Source: Nanobdellota archaeon (GTDB lineage: Archaea > Nanobdellota > Nanobdellia > Pacearchaeales > GW2011-AR1). From it: a stretch of DNA of 10,941 nt. The notes under the pieces were generated by a model that saw nothing but the letters and a program-made list of their open reading frames with translations, was not told the DNA's origin and did not search any database. Within the stretch, counting starts at the first letter, position 1; every line of letters begins with the position of its first letter. This document shows, one piece after another, positions 1-7,247 of this stretch. A program made the translations under genes and the position numbers. The DNA lies in assembly GCA_018821425.1 (NCBI GenBank), contig JAHJMH010000020.1, positions 1 through 10,941 of the forward strand, in the 5' to 3' direction.

Positions 1-33
1 AATCTTTAATAATAAGCTTGGATTGTCCATCAT
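1..33 (-). CDS. Possible start of a divergent gene, cut by the left edge
   Basis: On the minus strand two adjacent ATG codons at 33-31 and 30-28 open a frame that stays free of stops to the window edge, reading MMDNPSLLLKI. Only eleven codons are visible, so coding is not established. AT-rich sequence at about 51-65 lies where a TATA box would sit for a leaderless archaeal transcript, and there is no Shine-Dalgarno match. If real, the gene is divergent from orc1/cdc6 and the candidate origin lies between them. No function can be given. Confidence 0.25.
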   Translation of the reverse strand, partial: MMDNPSLLLKI

Positions 34-100
34 CGTTTATAGCTCATCAATAAATTAATTACAATCAATATAACAATTGGGTGAGATGGGTAAAAATCTA

Positions 101-122
101 TTTCCACAAGAAATAAAGGTGT
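101..122 (+). repeat. ORB-like box 1 (candidate Orc1/Cdc6 binding site)
   Basis: The first 14 bases, tttccacaagaaat, occur again at 198-211. Over 22 bases the two copies match at 19 positions, including a shared final gtgt. The 13-base core has TTTC and GAAA arms around a short centre, followed by a G-containing tail. This is the form of archaeal mini-ORB/ORB elements bound by Orc1/Cdc6 next to orc1/cdc6 genes. Assignment as an initiator site rests on sequence form and position. Confidence 0.6.
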
Positions 123-147
123 CTTTCTTTATTAGTGGTCATAATTG

Positions 148-155
148 TTTATATA
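148..155 (+). promoter_or_regulatory. Candidate TATA box for the orc1/cdc6-PolD operon
   Basis: The sequence tttatata matches an archaeal TATA box. Initiation about 25 bases downstream would fall near 176-182, giving a leader of roughly 75 bases that contains ORB-like box 2. No clear purine-rich BRE precedes it. Overlap with the presumed unwinding region makes it hard to separate promoter from origin by sequence alone. Confidence 0.35.
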
Positions 156-197
156 AGAAAAAAAGTTTTCTCCAATAGTTTTTTGGGATTTTACAAC

Positions 198-219
198 TTT
201 CCACAAGAAATGATAGTGT
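198..219 (+). repeat. ORB-like box 2 (candidate Orc1/Cdc6 binding site)
   Basis: This is the second copy of the 22-base element, in the same orientation and 97 bases downstream of the first. It is followed by a G-rich run (gtgtgggtctgggt, 216-229) resembling the G-string flanking full-length ORBs. It lies only 36 bases before the orc1/cdc6 start codon, so bound initiator could also affect transcription or the leader of its own gene. Confidence 0.6.
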
Positions 220-237
220 GGGTCTGGGTCCATTTTT

Positions 238-242
238 GAGGT
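238..242 (+). promoter_or_regulatory. Weak Shine-Dalgarno site for orc1/cdc6
   Basis: The five bases gaggt match the archaeal anti-Shine-Dalgarno sequence, with 12 bases before the ATG at 255. That spacing is on the long side. The site supports, but does not prove, the ATG at 255 as the start. Confidence 0.35.
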
Positions 243-254
243 ATAAATAATAAA

Positions 255-1469
255 ATGAAATTAGAACTTGATAAAATTTTTGAATCTTTTGATAATAACA
301 GAATCTTTAATGATAAATCTGTTCTTCAGTCTAATTATCGGCCAGAAGATATTCCACACAGGGGAGAGCAGATAAAACAAATTGCTTCGATTCTTGCACC
401 GGCGTTAAGAGGGGAAAAAACTAGTAATGTATTTCTTTATGGAAAAACGGGAACTGGGAAGACGCTTTCTGCTCTTTATGTGAAAGATGAACTCATGAAA
501 AGGGCTATAAAAAATGGAAATGAATCTCCTTTCAAAATAGAGTACTTAAATTGTAAATTAAAGAAGGTTTCTGACACTGAATATAGAATGGTTGCAGAGC
601 TTATAAAAAAGCTTGGTGGTAAAGTTCCCGACACCGGACTTCCGACAGAGACTGTTTATAGTCGATTCATAGATCTTATTGATTCCAAAAAACAATTTTT
701 GCTTTTAATTCTTGATGAAGTTGACCAGGCAGTCAAGAAAATTTCGAGTGATTTTCTTTACAATCTTACAAGGCTTAATTCTGAACTTTCACAAACTCAA
801 ATTGGAGTGGTAGGTATTAGTAACGATCTTACTTTTTTAGAGGGTATTGATCCGAGAGTAAGAAGCTCTTTATCTGAGGAGGAAATTGTTTTTCCACCTT
901 ATAATGCGATTCAACTTCAAGAGATTTTAGCACACAGATCTAGTCTTGCATTCAAAAAAGGTGTTGTTGAAAATGGGGTTGTTCAAAAATGTGCGGCGTT
1001 TGCTGCGAGAGAACATGGCGATGCGCGACGAGCATTGGATTTACTCAGAATTGCGGGAGAGCTTGCAGAAAGAGATGGTGCTAAAAAGATACTTCTAAAT
1101 CATATTGACGAAGCTAATACAAAAATTGAAAGGGACAAAATATTAGATGTTATAAAAACTGAACCAAGGCAGTTTCAACATGTTCTTTATTCAATAATAA
1201 GAATTTCAGAAGAAAATAAAGGAGAGCCTTTTTTTACTGGAGATGTTTATAATGATTATCAAGACATTTGTAAGAAGAATCATTCAGAAGTTTTGACCCA
1301 AAGAAGAGTTGGAGATATTATTCAAGAGTTTGACATGTTGGGTATAATCAACGTGAGAGTTATTTCCAAAGGTCGTGGTGGAAGAATGAGGGAAATAAAA
1401 TTGGCGATTGCGAAGAACATAATTGAAAAAGCAAAGGCGATTATTGAAGAGTCTCTAAATTATAGATAG
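255..1469 (+). CDS. cdc6: Orc1/Cdc6-type replication initiator (AAA+ ATPase)
   Basis: This is the archaeal origin-binding initiator, which recognises ORB sites, remodels origin DNA and helps load the MCM helicase. The 404 residues match the usual family length. The AAA+ module shows Walker A GKTGTGKT at 63-70, Walker B LILDEVD with D154 and E155, sensor 1 at N190 within GISND, and sensor 2 R258/R259 in HGDARRALDLL. The C-terminal part, from about residue 300, fits the winged-helix DNA-binding domain (for example QRRVGDIIQEFDMLGIINV). The ATG start leaves a normal short N-terminal segment before the HRGEQI motif that opens the AAA+ fold. ORB-like boxes lie directly upstream and PolD genes directly downstream, an arrangement known from Thermococcales. 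All ATPase motifs are intact. Whether it is an Orc1- or Cdc6-like paralogue cannot be settled here. Confidence 0.96.
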   Translation: MKLELDKIFESFDNNRIFNDKSVLQSNYRPEDIPHRGEQIKQIASILAPALRGEKTSNVFLYGKTGTGKTLSALYVKDELMKRAIKNGNESPFKIEYLNCKLKKVSDTEYRMVAELIKKLGGKVPDTGLPTETVYSRFIDLIDSKKQFLLLILDEVDQAVKKISSDFLYNLTRLNSELSQTQIGVVGISNDLTFLEGIDPRVRSSLSEEEIVFPPYNAIQLQEILAHRSSLAFKKGVVENGVVQKCAAFAAREHGDARRALDLLRIAGELAERDGAKKILLNHIDEANTKIERDKILDVIKTEPRQFQHVLYSIIRISEENKGEPFFTGDVYNDYQDICKKNHSEVLTQRRVGDIIQEFDMLGIINVRVISKGRGGRMREIKLAIAKNIIEKAKAIIEESLNYR

Positions 1470-1481
1470 CATTATAATAAA

Positions 1482-3062
1482 ATGAACCCTAAAGAAATCC
1501 TTAAATATTGCATTGAGAAAGGAGTGTTGATAGATTCGGGGGCGCTGAATCTTCTTAAGGAAACTGGGGATTCGGAGTCGACGAAACTTATTATTGAGAA
1601 ACTTAGAACACACTCTCAGAAGAAAGTTATAACAAGAACTCTTTTTGAGCAGAACAAAGAAGAAATAAATAAATTATTTTTAGAGCTTCCAAACAAAAAT
1701 CAAAAAAGTCTTGAGAGCTTGAAGATAAAATTGGGTTTGGAGATTGAGATTTCAAGAGTTTTGAGTTTTGATTCATCTTTACACAAAGGTGTTGGGCAAG
1801 TATTGATTGAACATAATTTTCCCGAGAAAGAATCGAATGTTAAAATTATGCCTATGAATTTCTCTTTTAAGAAAAAAATTGAAGTGAGTGATTTTGTTAA
1901 AAACTTTAAAAATAGATTTACTGAGTTGAGAAACATTCTCCAAGATCGTAAAGAATTGGAAAATCTTATTTCAATAAATAAGCTTTCAAAATCGCAGAAG
2001 TCTTCTATAATAGGAATTGTCTACGCTAAGAGAATTACTAAAAATAAAAATTTACTTCTTGATGTTGAAGATTTAACTGGAACCACGAGGGTTTTGATTA
2101 ACCAGAATAATCCTGAGCTTTACAAACAAGCAGAGGAAATTTCACTTGATTCTACTTTAGGTTTCAGTGGTTTTGGAGATCGGGAGATCTTTTTTGCAAA
2201 TAATTTAGTTTTTCCTGATGCTGCTATTTTTGAGAAAAAGAATTCTCCTGAAGAGGAATATGCGATTTTTATGGGAGACATTCATTACGGGAGTAAATTA
2301 TTTTTAGCCGAAAACTTTGATAAATTTATAAATTATCTTAATGGAAAATTTCCAAACACTCCTGAGGTTGATAAAATAAAATATCTTTTTTTGGTAGGTG
2401 ATATTGTTTCCGGAGTTGGAATTTATCCTTCGCAGCAAAAAGGTCTTAATATTGATGACATTGAAGAACAATTTGAAGGTATTGCGAATCTTCTTAAAAA
2501 AATAAGGAAAGATATTAAGATTATAATTTCTCCAGGTAATCACGATGGGGTTAGGTTACTTGAACCACAACCATTTATAGATGAGAAGTATGCATGGCCA
2601 CTTTATAATATGGAGAATGTGATTATGACTGGAAATCCCGCGCGAATCAATATAGGTGCAAAAGAAAACTTTTCTGGATTTGACATATTGACTTATCATG
2701 GCTTTTCTTATCCTTACTATGCAAATAATATCCCTGCCTTTCTTGAGAAGGGACTTAATGCTCCTGAAAAAATAATGGCTTATATTCTTAAGAACAGGCA
2801 TCTTGCGCCAACTTATTCTTCTGCTCAGTTCGTTCCTTTTGAAGAAGATCAACTTGTCATGAAAAATGTTCCAGATGTATTTGTGTCTGGACATTCTCAT
2901 AAATGCGCAGTGGCTTCATACAATAATGTTCTTTTGATTTCTGCTGCTACTTGGGAATCTAAGACTGAATTTCAGGAGAAAATGGGTAATGAACCCGATT
3001 TTTGTAAAGTTCCGATGCTGAATTTAAAAACGAGAGCAATTAAAATTTTAGATTTTGAATAA
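1482..3062 (+). CDS. polB: DNA polymerase D small subunit DP1 (3'-5' exonuclease)
   Basis: DP1 is the proofreading subunit of the heterodimeric archaeal replicase PolD. An N-terminal helical and linker region (about 1-165) precedes an OB-fold (about 174-250) and an MRE11-like calcineurin phosphoesterase domain (about 259-526). The metal-binding motifs are complete: GDIHYGS with D266 and H268, LVGDIVSG with D307, SPGNHD with N353 and H354, H406 in TYHGFSY, and SGHSH with H471 and H473. The exonuclease is therefore predicted to be active, unlike the degenerate eukaryotic B-subunits. The 526 residues are slightly shorter than thermococcal DP1 (about 600), the difference lying in the linker. It starts 12 bases after orc1/cdc6 without a clear Shine-Dalgarno site and overlaps the next gene by one base (TAATG), so it is co-transcribed. 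Confidence 0.95.
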   Translation: MNPKEILKYCIEKGVLIDSGALNLLKETGDSESTKLIIEKLRTHSQKKVITRTLFEQNKEEINKLFLELPNKNQKSLESLKIKLGLEIEISRVLSFDSSLHKGVGQVLIEHNFPEKESNVKIMPMNFSFKKKIEVSDFVKNFKNRFTELRNILQDRKELENLISINKLSKSQKSSIIGIVYAKRITKNKNLLLDVEDLTGTTRVLINQNNPELYKQAEEISLDSTLGFSGFGDREIFFANNLVFPDAAIFEKKNSPEEEYAIFMGDIHYGSKLFLAENFDKFINYLNGKFPNTPEVDKIKYLFLVGDIVSGVGIYPSQQKGLNIDDIEEQFEGIANLLKKIRKDIKIIISPGNHDGVRLLEPQPFIDEKYAWPLYNMENVIMTGNPARINIGAKENFSGFDILTYHGFSYPYYANNIPAFLEKGLNAPEKIMAYILKNRHLAPTYSSAQFVPFEEDQLVMKNVPDVFVSGHSHKCAVASYNNVLLISAATWESKTEFQEKMGNEPDFCKVPMLNLKTRAIKILDFE

Positions 3063-3637
3063 TGGAAGAAAATATAATAGAAATAGTGAAGTTATTTGTT
3101 GAGGAAGAATGCAAAAAACCAAAGAGTAAATATAGATATGATCCTTTTCCATACAATCTGGTTCCGATGGTGAGTCATGCAGATAAATTGTGTCTTCAGT
3201 TAGGAGGTGATCGGGAAGTGATTTTGATTGCTGCATGGTTACACGATATTGGTTCAATTATTCATGGTCGAGAAGATCATCATATTACTGGTGCGAAAAC
3301 TGCTGAAGAGAAATTAAAGGAGCTCCAATATCCTGACGAAAAAATTGAGCAAGTTAAGAAATGTATTCTAAATCACAGGGGTTCTCAACAAAATGAAAGG
3401 GATAGTATCGAAGAACAGATTATTGCCGAAGCAGACGTAATAAGTAATTTTGATAATATTGCGGGAATTTTTAAGGCAGCTTTCATAGAGGGAAAGTCTC
3501 AAGAAGAGGCGAGGAAATCTGCAAGACAAAAATTACAGAGAAAATGGAATCAACTCCATTTCGAAAGTTCAAAAAATTTAATTCAGCCGAAGTATGCTGC
3601 TGCAATGTTGCTTTTGGCTAGTGTGGAGGATGAATGA
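3062..3637 (+). CDS. HD-domain phosphohydrolase coupled to PolD genes
   Basis: This 191-residue soluble protein belongs to the HD superfamily of metal-dependent phosphohydrolases. The ligand set is visible: H39 in MVSHADKL, H61-D62 in AAWLHDIGS, H73/H74 in REDHHITGA, H105 in CILNHRG, and D125 in IAEADVISNFD. The arrangement resembles small single-domain hydrolases of the YedJ/uncharacterised HD type rather than the large dNTP triphosphohydrolases. The substrate is not evident and could be a nucleotide, a cyclic dinucleotide or nucleic acid. Its start overlaps the DP1 stop by one base, and its stop overlaps the DP2 start as ATGA, so translation of all three is probably coupled. Placement between the two subunits of the replicative polymerase suggests a link to replication or nucleotide-pool control, but this is inference from context. 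Confidence 0.9.
   Translation: MEENIIEIVKLFVEEECKKPKSKYRYDPFPYNLVPMVSHADKLCLQLGGDREVILIAAWLHDIGSIIHGREDHHITGAKTAEEKLKELQYPDEKIEQVKKCILNHRGSQQNERDSIEEQIIAEADVISNFDNIAGIFKAAFIEGKSQEEARKSARQKLQRKWNQLHFESSKNLIQPKYAAAMLLLASVEDE
3625..3629 (+). promoter_or_regulatory. Shine-Dalgarno site for DP2 inside the HD gene
   Basis: The bases ggagg lie four bases before the DP2 ATG at 3634, inside the end of the HD gene. With the ATGA stop/start overlap this fits re-initiation by the same ribosomes and supports the chosen DP2 start. It is the clearest Shine-Dalgarno match in the operon. Confidence 0.5.
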
Positions 3638-6600
3638 ACACCGAACAATATTTCAAATATATAGAAGACGAGACAAACAAAATTTATGATGTTGCGCGAG
3701 TGGCGCGGGCGAAAGGTTTGGACCCTGTCGATAAAGTCGAGATTCCTTTGGCGAGGAGTCTTGCTGAAAGAGTTGTTGGTTTAATTTCTGCTTTTTATCC
3801 TCAAATTGAAAACTCTGGAGTTGTTGAACGAATTTTAGATTTGGAGAAAGATAACGGGAAACTTGATCCAATGGTTTCTTTCAAAATTGCCGAGGAGGTT
3901 GCAAAACAAAAGTTTTGTAAATTCTCAAGTCTTATCGAAGCCATAGAGGCAGGAATTAGAATCGGTTTTGCTTACACGACTTTGGGAGTTGTTTCGAGTC
4001 CAATTGAGGGTTTTACCGGATTGACTTTAGAGAAAACAAAAGAAGGGAAAGAATATTTTGTTGCCCATTTCTCAGGGCCAATAAGGAGCGCCGGAACTAC
4101 TGCATCCTGCCTTGTTCTCATGCTTATTGATTATCTCCGCGAGATATTTGGTTACGCGAAATATGACCCCTCTTCTGATGAAGTTCAGAGGTATGTTACG
4201 GAGAATCAAGATTATCATGACCGGGTGACTAATCTTCAGTACATGCCCACGAGGGAAGAGATTGTTTTTTTGGCAGAGAATATTCCAATACAGATTGATG
4301 GAGATCCGACGGAAAAAATGGAAGTTTCAAATTACAAAAATTTGGAAAGAGTAAAAACTAATTATATTCGTGGTGGAATGTGTTTGATTTTTTCAGAGGG
4401 TCTTGCACAGAAAGCAGCAAAAGGTCTTAGGTTATTGAAGAGAATGAAAGACAAAGGTTTGGAGTCAACAGGGTTTGATTTTTTGGAAGATTACATCAAG
4501 CTCCATGAAAAGAGGGACAAAGGGAAGACTGATGATTCTCCGACTTACATAAACGACCTTGTTGCAGGACGTCCAGTTTTTGGACATCCTTCCGAATCAG
4601 GAGCGTTCAGATTTAGGTATGGTCGTGGTCGGTCCTCAGGATTCTCAGCAGTTTCAATTCATCCTGCAACGATGGATATGACCGATTCATTTATTGCAAT
4701 AGGGACTCAATTGAAGATTGAGAAGCCGACGAAAGGTTGTATCGTAACTTCCTGTGATTCTGTTGATGGTCCGATTGTGAAACTTTTTAATGGAAGCGTC
4801 AGGAAAATAAAGACGAGAGAAGAATCAAAAAAACTTTACAATGACGTCGAAGAAATAATTTATCTTGGAGATCTTCTTTTTCCGTTCAGCGATGTTGCGA
4901 ACAGAAATGCTATGCTTCTCAAACCTGGTTATGTGGAGGAAATTTGGGGACTTGAATTTCGCGAGAAAAATCCTGAAATTGGAGTTATTGATAATTTTAA
5001 TATTGGTTTTGAAGATGCGATTAAGATAAGTGAAGAAAATAGCGTGGCGCTACATCCTGAATACATTTTTTATTGGTCTCAAATTTCTTTAGAACAATTT
5101 TCTGGACTTATTGAATGGCTCAGAACTGCCAAAATTGATAAGAAGATTATTCTTCCGTATTCAAAGAGCGATCAAGAAAAATTCAAGGATGGTAAAAGAG
5201 CGCTTGAACTTTTGGGAGTTGAGCACGAAGTTGCAATTGAAAATGTTATTATTAATTTAAAAAATAGTTTATCGCTTTTTTCTAATTTGGGAATTGATCA
5301 TAAGATTTTGATTGAAACAAAAGAGATTAAGAATGAGATTTCTGAAATTAAGAAAAAGCTGGAAGAATTTTCTAAAGAGAAAAATTCTGTTGTTATTTTA
5401 GAAGGTGAAGAGGTTCCAGAAATTTTGGAGGGGGATAAAGTTCTTTCTACAATTAATTATATTTCTAATTTTAAAATTCGGGATAAGGCTGGAGATTTTA
5501 TTGGCTCGAGGATGGGGAGGCCAGAGAAAGCAAAACTTAGGAAACTTACGGGAAGTCCTAATGTACTTTTTCCCGTCGGAAATGAAGGTGGAAGATTGAG
5601 AAGCGTTCAAGCGGCGTGCGAAACTGAAGGTGTTCGGGGAGAATTTCCTCTTTTTTATTGTGATTCTGAAGGTTGTAAGAAAGAGACAATTTTTCCATAT
5701 TGTGAAACCTGCAGTAAGAAATGCAAAAAAATGTTTTATTGTTCTGAGTGCGGAAAGGCTGATTTTGAGATTTGCGAAGAGCACGAAGTTTCGAGACCGC
5801 ATTCCTATCGAACGATTGATATAGATTATTACTTCAAGAATGCTATAGAAAAACTAGGGTTAACCAAGGGGGAAGTTCCGCCGTTGGTGAAAAGTGTTAG
5901 GGGAACCAGTTCGGAGAAGCATCTTGTAGAGCATCTTTCAAAAGGAATTTTAAGAGCTGCTTTTGATTTGCAAGTGAACAAGGACGGGACGATAAGGTTC
6001 GACGCTACAGAGATGCCGCTCGTTTCGTTTAAGCCGAAGGAAATTTCAGTGAGCGTCGAGAAACTTAAGGAATTGGGCTATTCCAAAGATATTTATGGGA
6101 AAGAACTTAAGGAGAGCGATCAGATTTTGGATTTGAAACCGCACGATATTCTTTTGCCTTGTTCTCCGGAATCGCCAGATGGCGGAGCCGATAAAGTTTT
6201 CATAAAAATTTGCAATTTTATTGATGAGCTTCTCGTGAGATTTTATGGATTGGAACCAATTTACAATGTTTCAAAAAGAGAGGATTTAGTTGGGAAGTTA
6301 GGCGTTTTTATGGCACCTCATAATTGTGCAGGAGTTGTTTGCCGGATAATCGGTTTTTCTACCACTCTTGGTTTGTTTGCAAGTCCATATATGCACGCTG
6401 CGGTTAGAAGAGATTGTGATGGAGATGAGGCGGCGATTATGCTTTTAGGAGATGTGCTTTTAAATTTCTCGAGAGAATTTCTTCCAGGGCACAGAGGTGG
6501 AACACAAGATGCTCCACTCGTTCTTAATGCGAAAATTAATGCAGGGGAAGTTGATGACCAGATTCTTGATTTTGAGTTGACGTATGAATATCCGCTTGAA

Positions 6601-7164
6601 CTTTATCAAGCTGCGGAGAGAAGAGAACATTCTTCGAAGGTTAAGGTTCATGATGTTCGTGAAGCGCTCGCGAATGGTGAGGATCCCTTTGTTGGCGTCG
6701 GGTTTACTCACGATACTTCAAATATTAACGATGGTGTTGCTTGTTCAAATTATAAGACTCTTGCTACGATGCAAGATAAAGTCAGACATCAAATGGAACT
6801 TGTTGAGAAAATAAGGGCGGCGAATACTTCGGAGACTGCGAGGCTTATTATTGAAAGACATTTTATTAAGGACATGCGTGGAAATCTTAGGAAGTTTTCA
6901 ATGCAAGAATTTCGGTGTGTTGGTTGCGGAGAGAAAATGAGGCGGCCTCCACTCTCAGGAGTTTGTGTTAAATGCAGGGGAAAGATTATTTTCACGACGC
7001 ACGAGGGAGGGATTAAAAAATATCTTGAGCCCGCGCTCGCGTTAGCAGAGAAGTATAACCTTTCTCCTTATATTAAACAAAGTCTTGAACTCACGAAGAG
7101 ACACATTGATTCTGTTTTTGGAAAAGAATTTGAAAAACAAGAAGCTTTGGAAAAGTGGTTTTAG
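3634..7164 (+). CDS. polC: DNA polymerase D large subunit DP2 (catalytic subunit)
   Basis: DP2 carries the polymerase active site of PolD, built from two double-psi beta-barrels like multisubunit RNA polymerases. At 1176 residues it is somewhat shorter than thermococcal DP2 (about 1260 without intein), and no intein is present. Visible family blocks are the N-terminal GPIRSAGTTA segment, the GRPVFGHPSESGAFRFRYGR block, the barrel motif FIGSRMGRPEKAK at 622-634, and the catalytic loop RRDCDGDEA with D929 and D931. Zinc-binding clusters are C676/C681/C690/C693, then C697-C706 with C714 and H717, and C1095/C1098/C1111/C1114. The last eight residues, QEALEKWF (1169-1176), form a PCNA-interacting PIP box. 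Position 927 is Asp where I recall Asn in Thermococcales. It is the last gene of the tightly overlapping replication operon. Confidence 0.96.
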   Translation: MNTEQYFKYIEDETNKIYDVARVARAKGLDPVDKVEIPLARSLAERVVGLISAFYPQIENSGVVERILDLEKDNGKLDPMVSFKIAEEVAKQKFCKFSSLIEAIEAGIRIGFAYTTLGVVSSPIEGFTGLTLEKTKEGKEYFVAHFSGPIRSAGTTASCLVLMLIDYLREIFGYAKYDPSSDEVQRYVTENQDYHDRVTNLQYMPTREEIVFLAENIPIQIDGDPTEKMEVSNYKNLERVKTNYIRGGMCLIFSEGLAQKAAKGLRLLKRMKDKGLESTGFDFLEDYIKLHEKRDKGKTDDSPTYINDLVAGRPVFGHPSESGAFRFRYGRGRSSGFSAVSIHPATMDMTDSFIAIGTQLKIEKPTKGCIVTSCDSVDGPIVKLFNGSVRKIKTREESKKLYNDVEEIIYLGDLLFPFSDVANRNAMLLKPGYVEEIWGLEFREKNPEIGVIDNFNIGFEDAIKISEENSVALHPEYIFYWSQISLEQFSGLIEWLRTAKIDKKIILPYSKSDQEKFKDGKRALELLGVEHEVAIENVIINLKNSLSLFSNLGIDHKILIETKEIKNEISEIKKKLEEFSKEKNSVVILEGEEVPEILEGDKVLSTINYISNFKIRDKAGDFIGSRMGRPEKAKLRKLTGSPNVLFPVGNEGGRLRSVQAACETEGVRGEFPLFYCDSEGCKKETIFPYCETCSKKCKKMFYCSECGKADFEICEEHEVSRPHSYRTIDIDYYFKNAIEKLGLTKGEVPPLVKSVRGTSSEKHLVEHLSKGILRAAFDLQVNKDGTIRFDATEMPLVSFKPKEISVSVEKLKELGYSKDIYGKELKESDQILDLKPHDILLPCSPESPDGGADKVFIKICNFIDELLVRFYGLEPIYNVSKREDLVGKLGVFMAPHNCAGVVCRIIGFSTTLGLFASPYMHAAVRRDCDGDEAAIMLLGDVLLNFSREFLPGHRGGTQDAPLVLNAKINAGEVDDQILDFELTYEYPLELYQAAERREHSSKVKVHDVREALANGEDPFVGVGFTHDTSNINDGVACSNYKTLATMQDKVRHQMELVEKIRAANTSETARLIIERHFIKDMRGNLRKFSMQEFRCVGCGEKMRRPPLSGVCVKCRGKIIFTTHEGGIKKYLEPALALAEKYNLSPYIKQSLELTKRHIDSVFGKEFEKQEALEKWF

Positions 7165-7247
7165 TAAGAGTTAAAAATTAACATTTCTTCTTGATTTTAC
7201 TTAAAATGAAAAAAGAGGAAAGGAAGTTTTTTACTTTCTAGTTTAGA
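7165..7247 (+). promoter_or_regulatory. Intergenic gap after DP2 with possible promoter and T-run
   Basis: These 83 bases are the only sizeable gap on the plus strand after the operon start. AT-rich TATA-like stretches occur at 7171-7180 (ttaaaaatta) and near 7200-7206, and a run of six T at 7227-7232 could help end upstream transcription. No stem-loop is convincing. The next gene may have its own promoter here or be read through from the operon; the sequence does not decide. Confidence 0.25.

Larger units (their letters stand above)
101..229. other. Candidate replication origin (oriC)
   Basis: Two direct ORB-like boxes flank an AT-rich stretch at about 123-197 that could serve as the unwinding element, immediately upstream of orc1/cdc6. 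In many archaea the origin lies beside the initiator gene, and in Thermococcales the PolD genes are also nearby, so the context fits. Only two boxes are seen and none in inverted orientation, whereas well-studied origins often have boxes on both sides of the unwinding element. More boxes may lie left of the window. Confidence 0.5.

Noticed and set aside
216..229. G-rich run gtgtgggtctgggt as a possible G-quadruplex
   Set aside because: It has only two runs of three G in the stretch, too few for a stable intramolecular quadruplex. It is better explained as the G-rich tail of an ORB-like box.
5398..5802. A 134-codon minus-strand open frame inside the DP2 gene, and similar frames opposite DP1, DP2 and the two membrane genes
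   Set aside because: They lie wholly within strongly conserved genes on the other strand or frame, have skewed composition, and show no family motif. They are shadows of the real genes.
3634..7164. Search for an intein in DP2
   Set aside because: Some archaeal DP2 genes carry inteins, but here the family blocks run without a large insertion and no intein splice motifs are evident.
7206..7241. An 11-codon frame (MKKEERKFFTF) just before the flippase-like gene
   Set aside because: It is too short, has no ribosome site or attenuator-like hairpin, and is expected by chance in AT-rich sequence.
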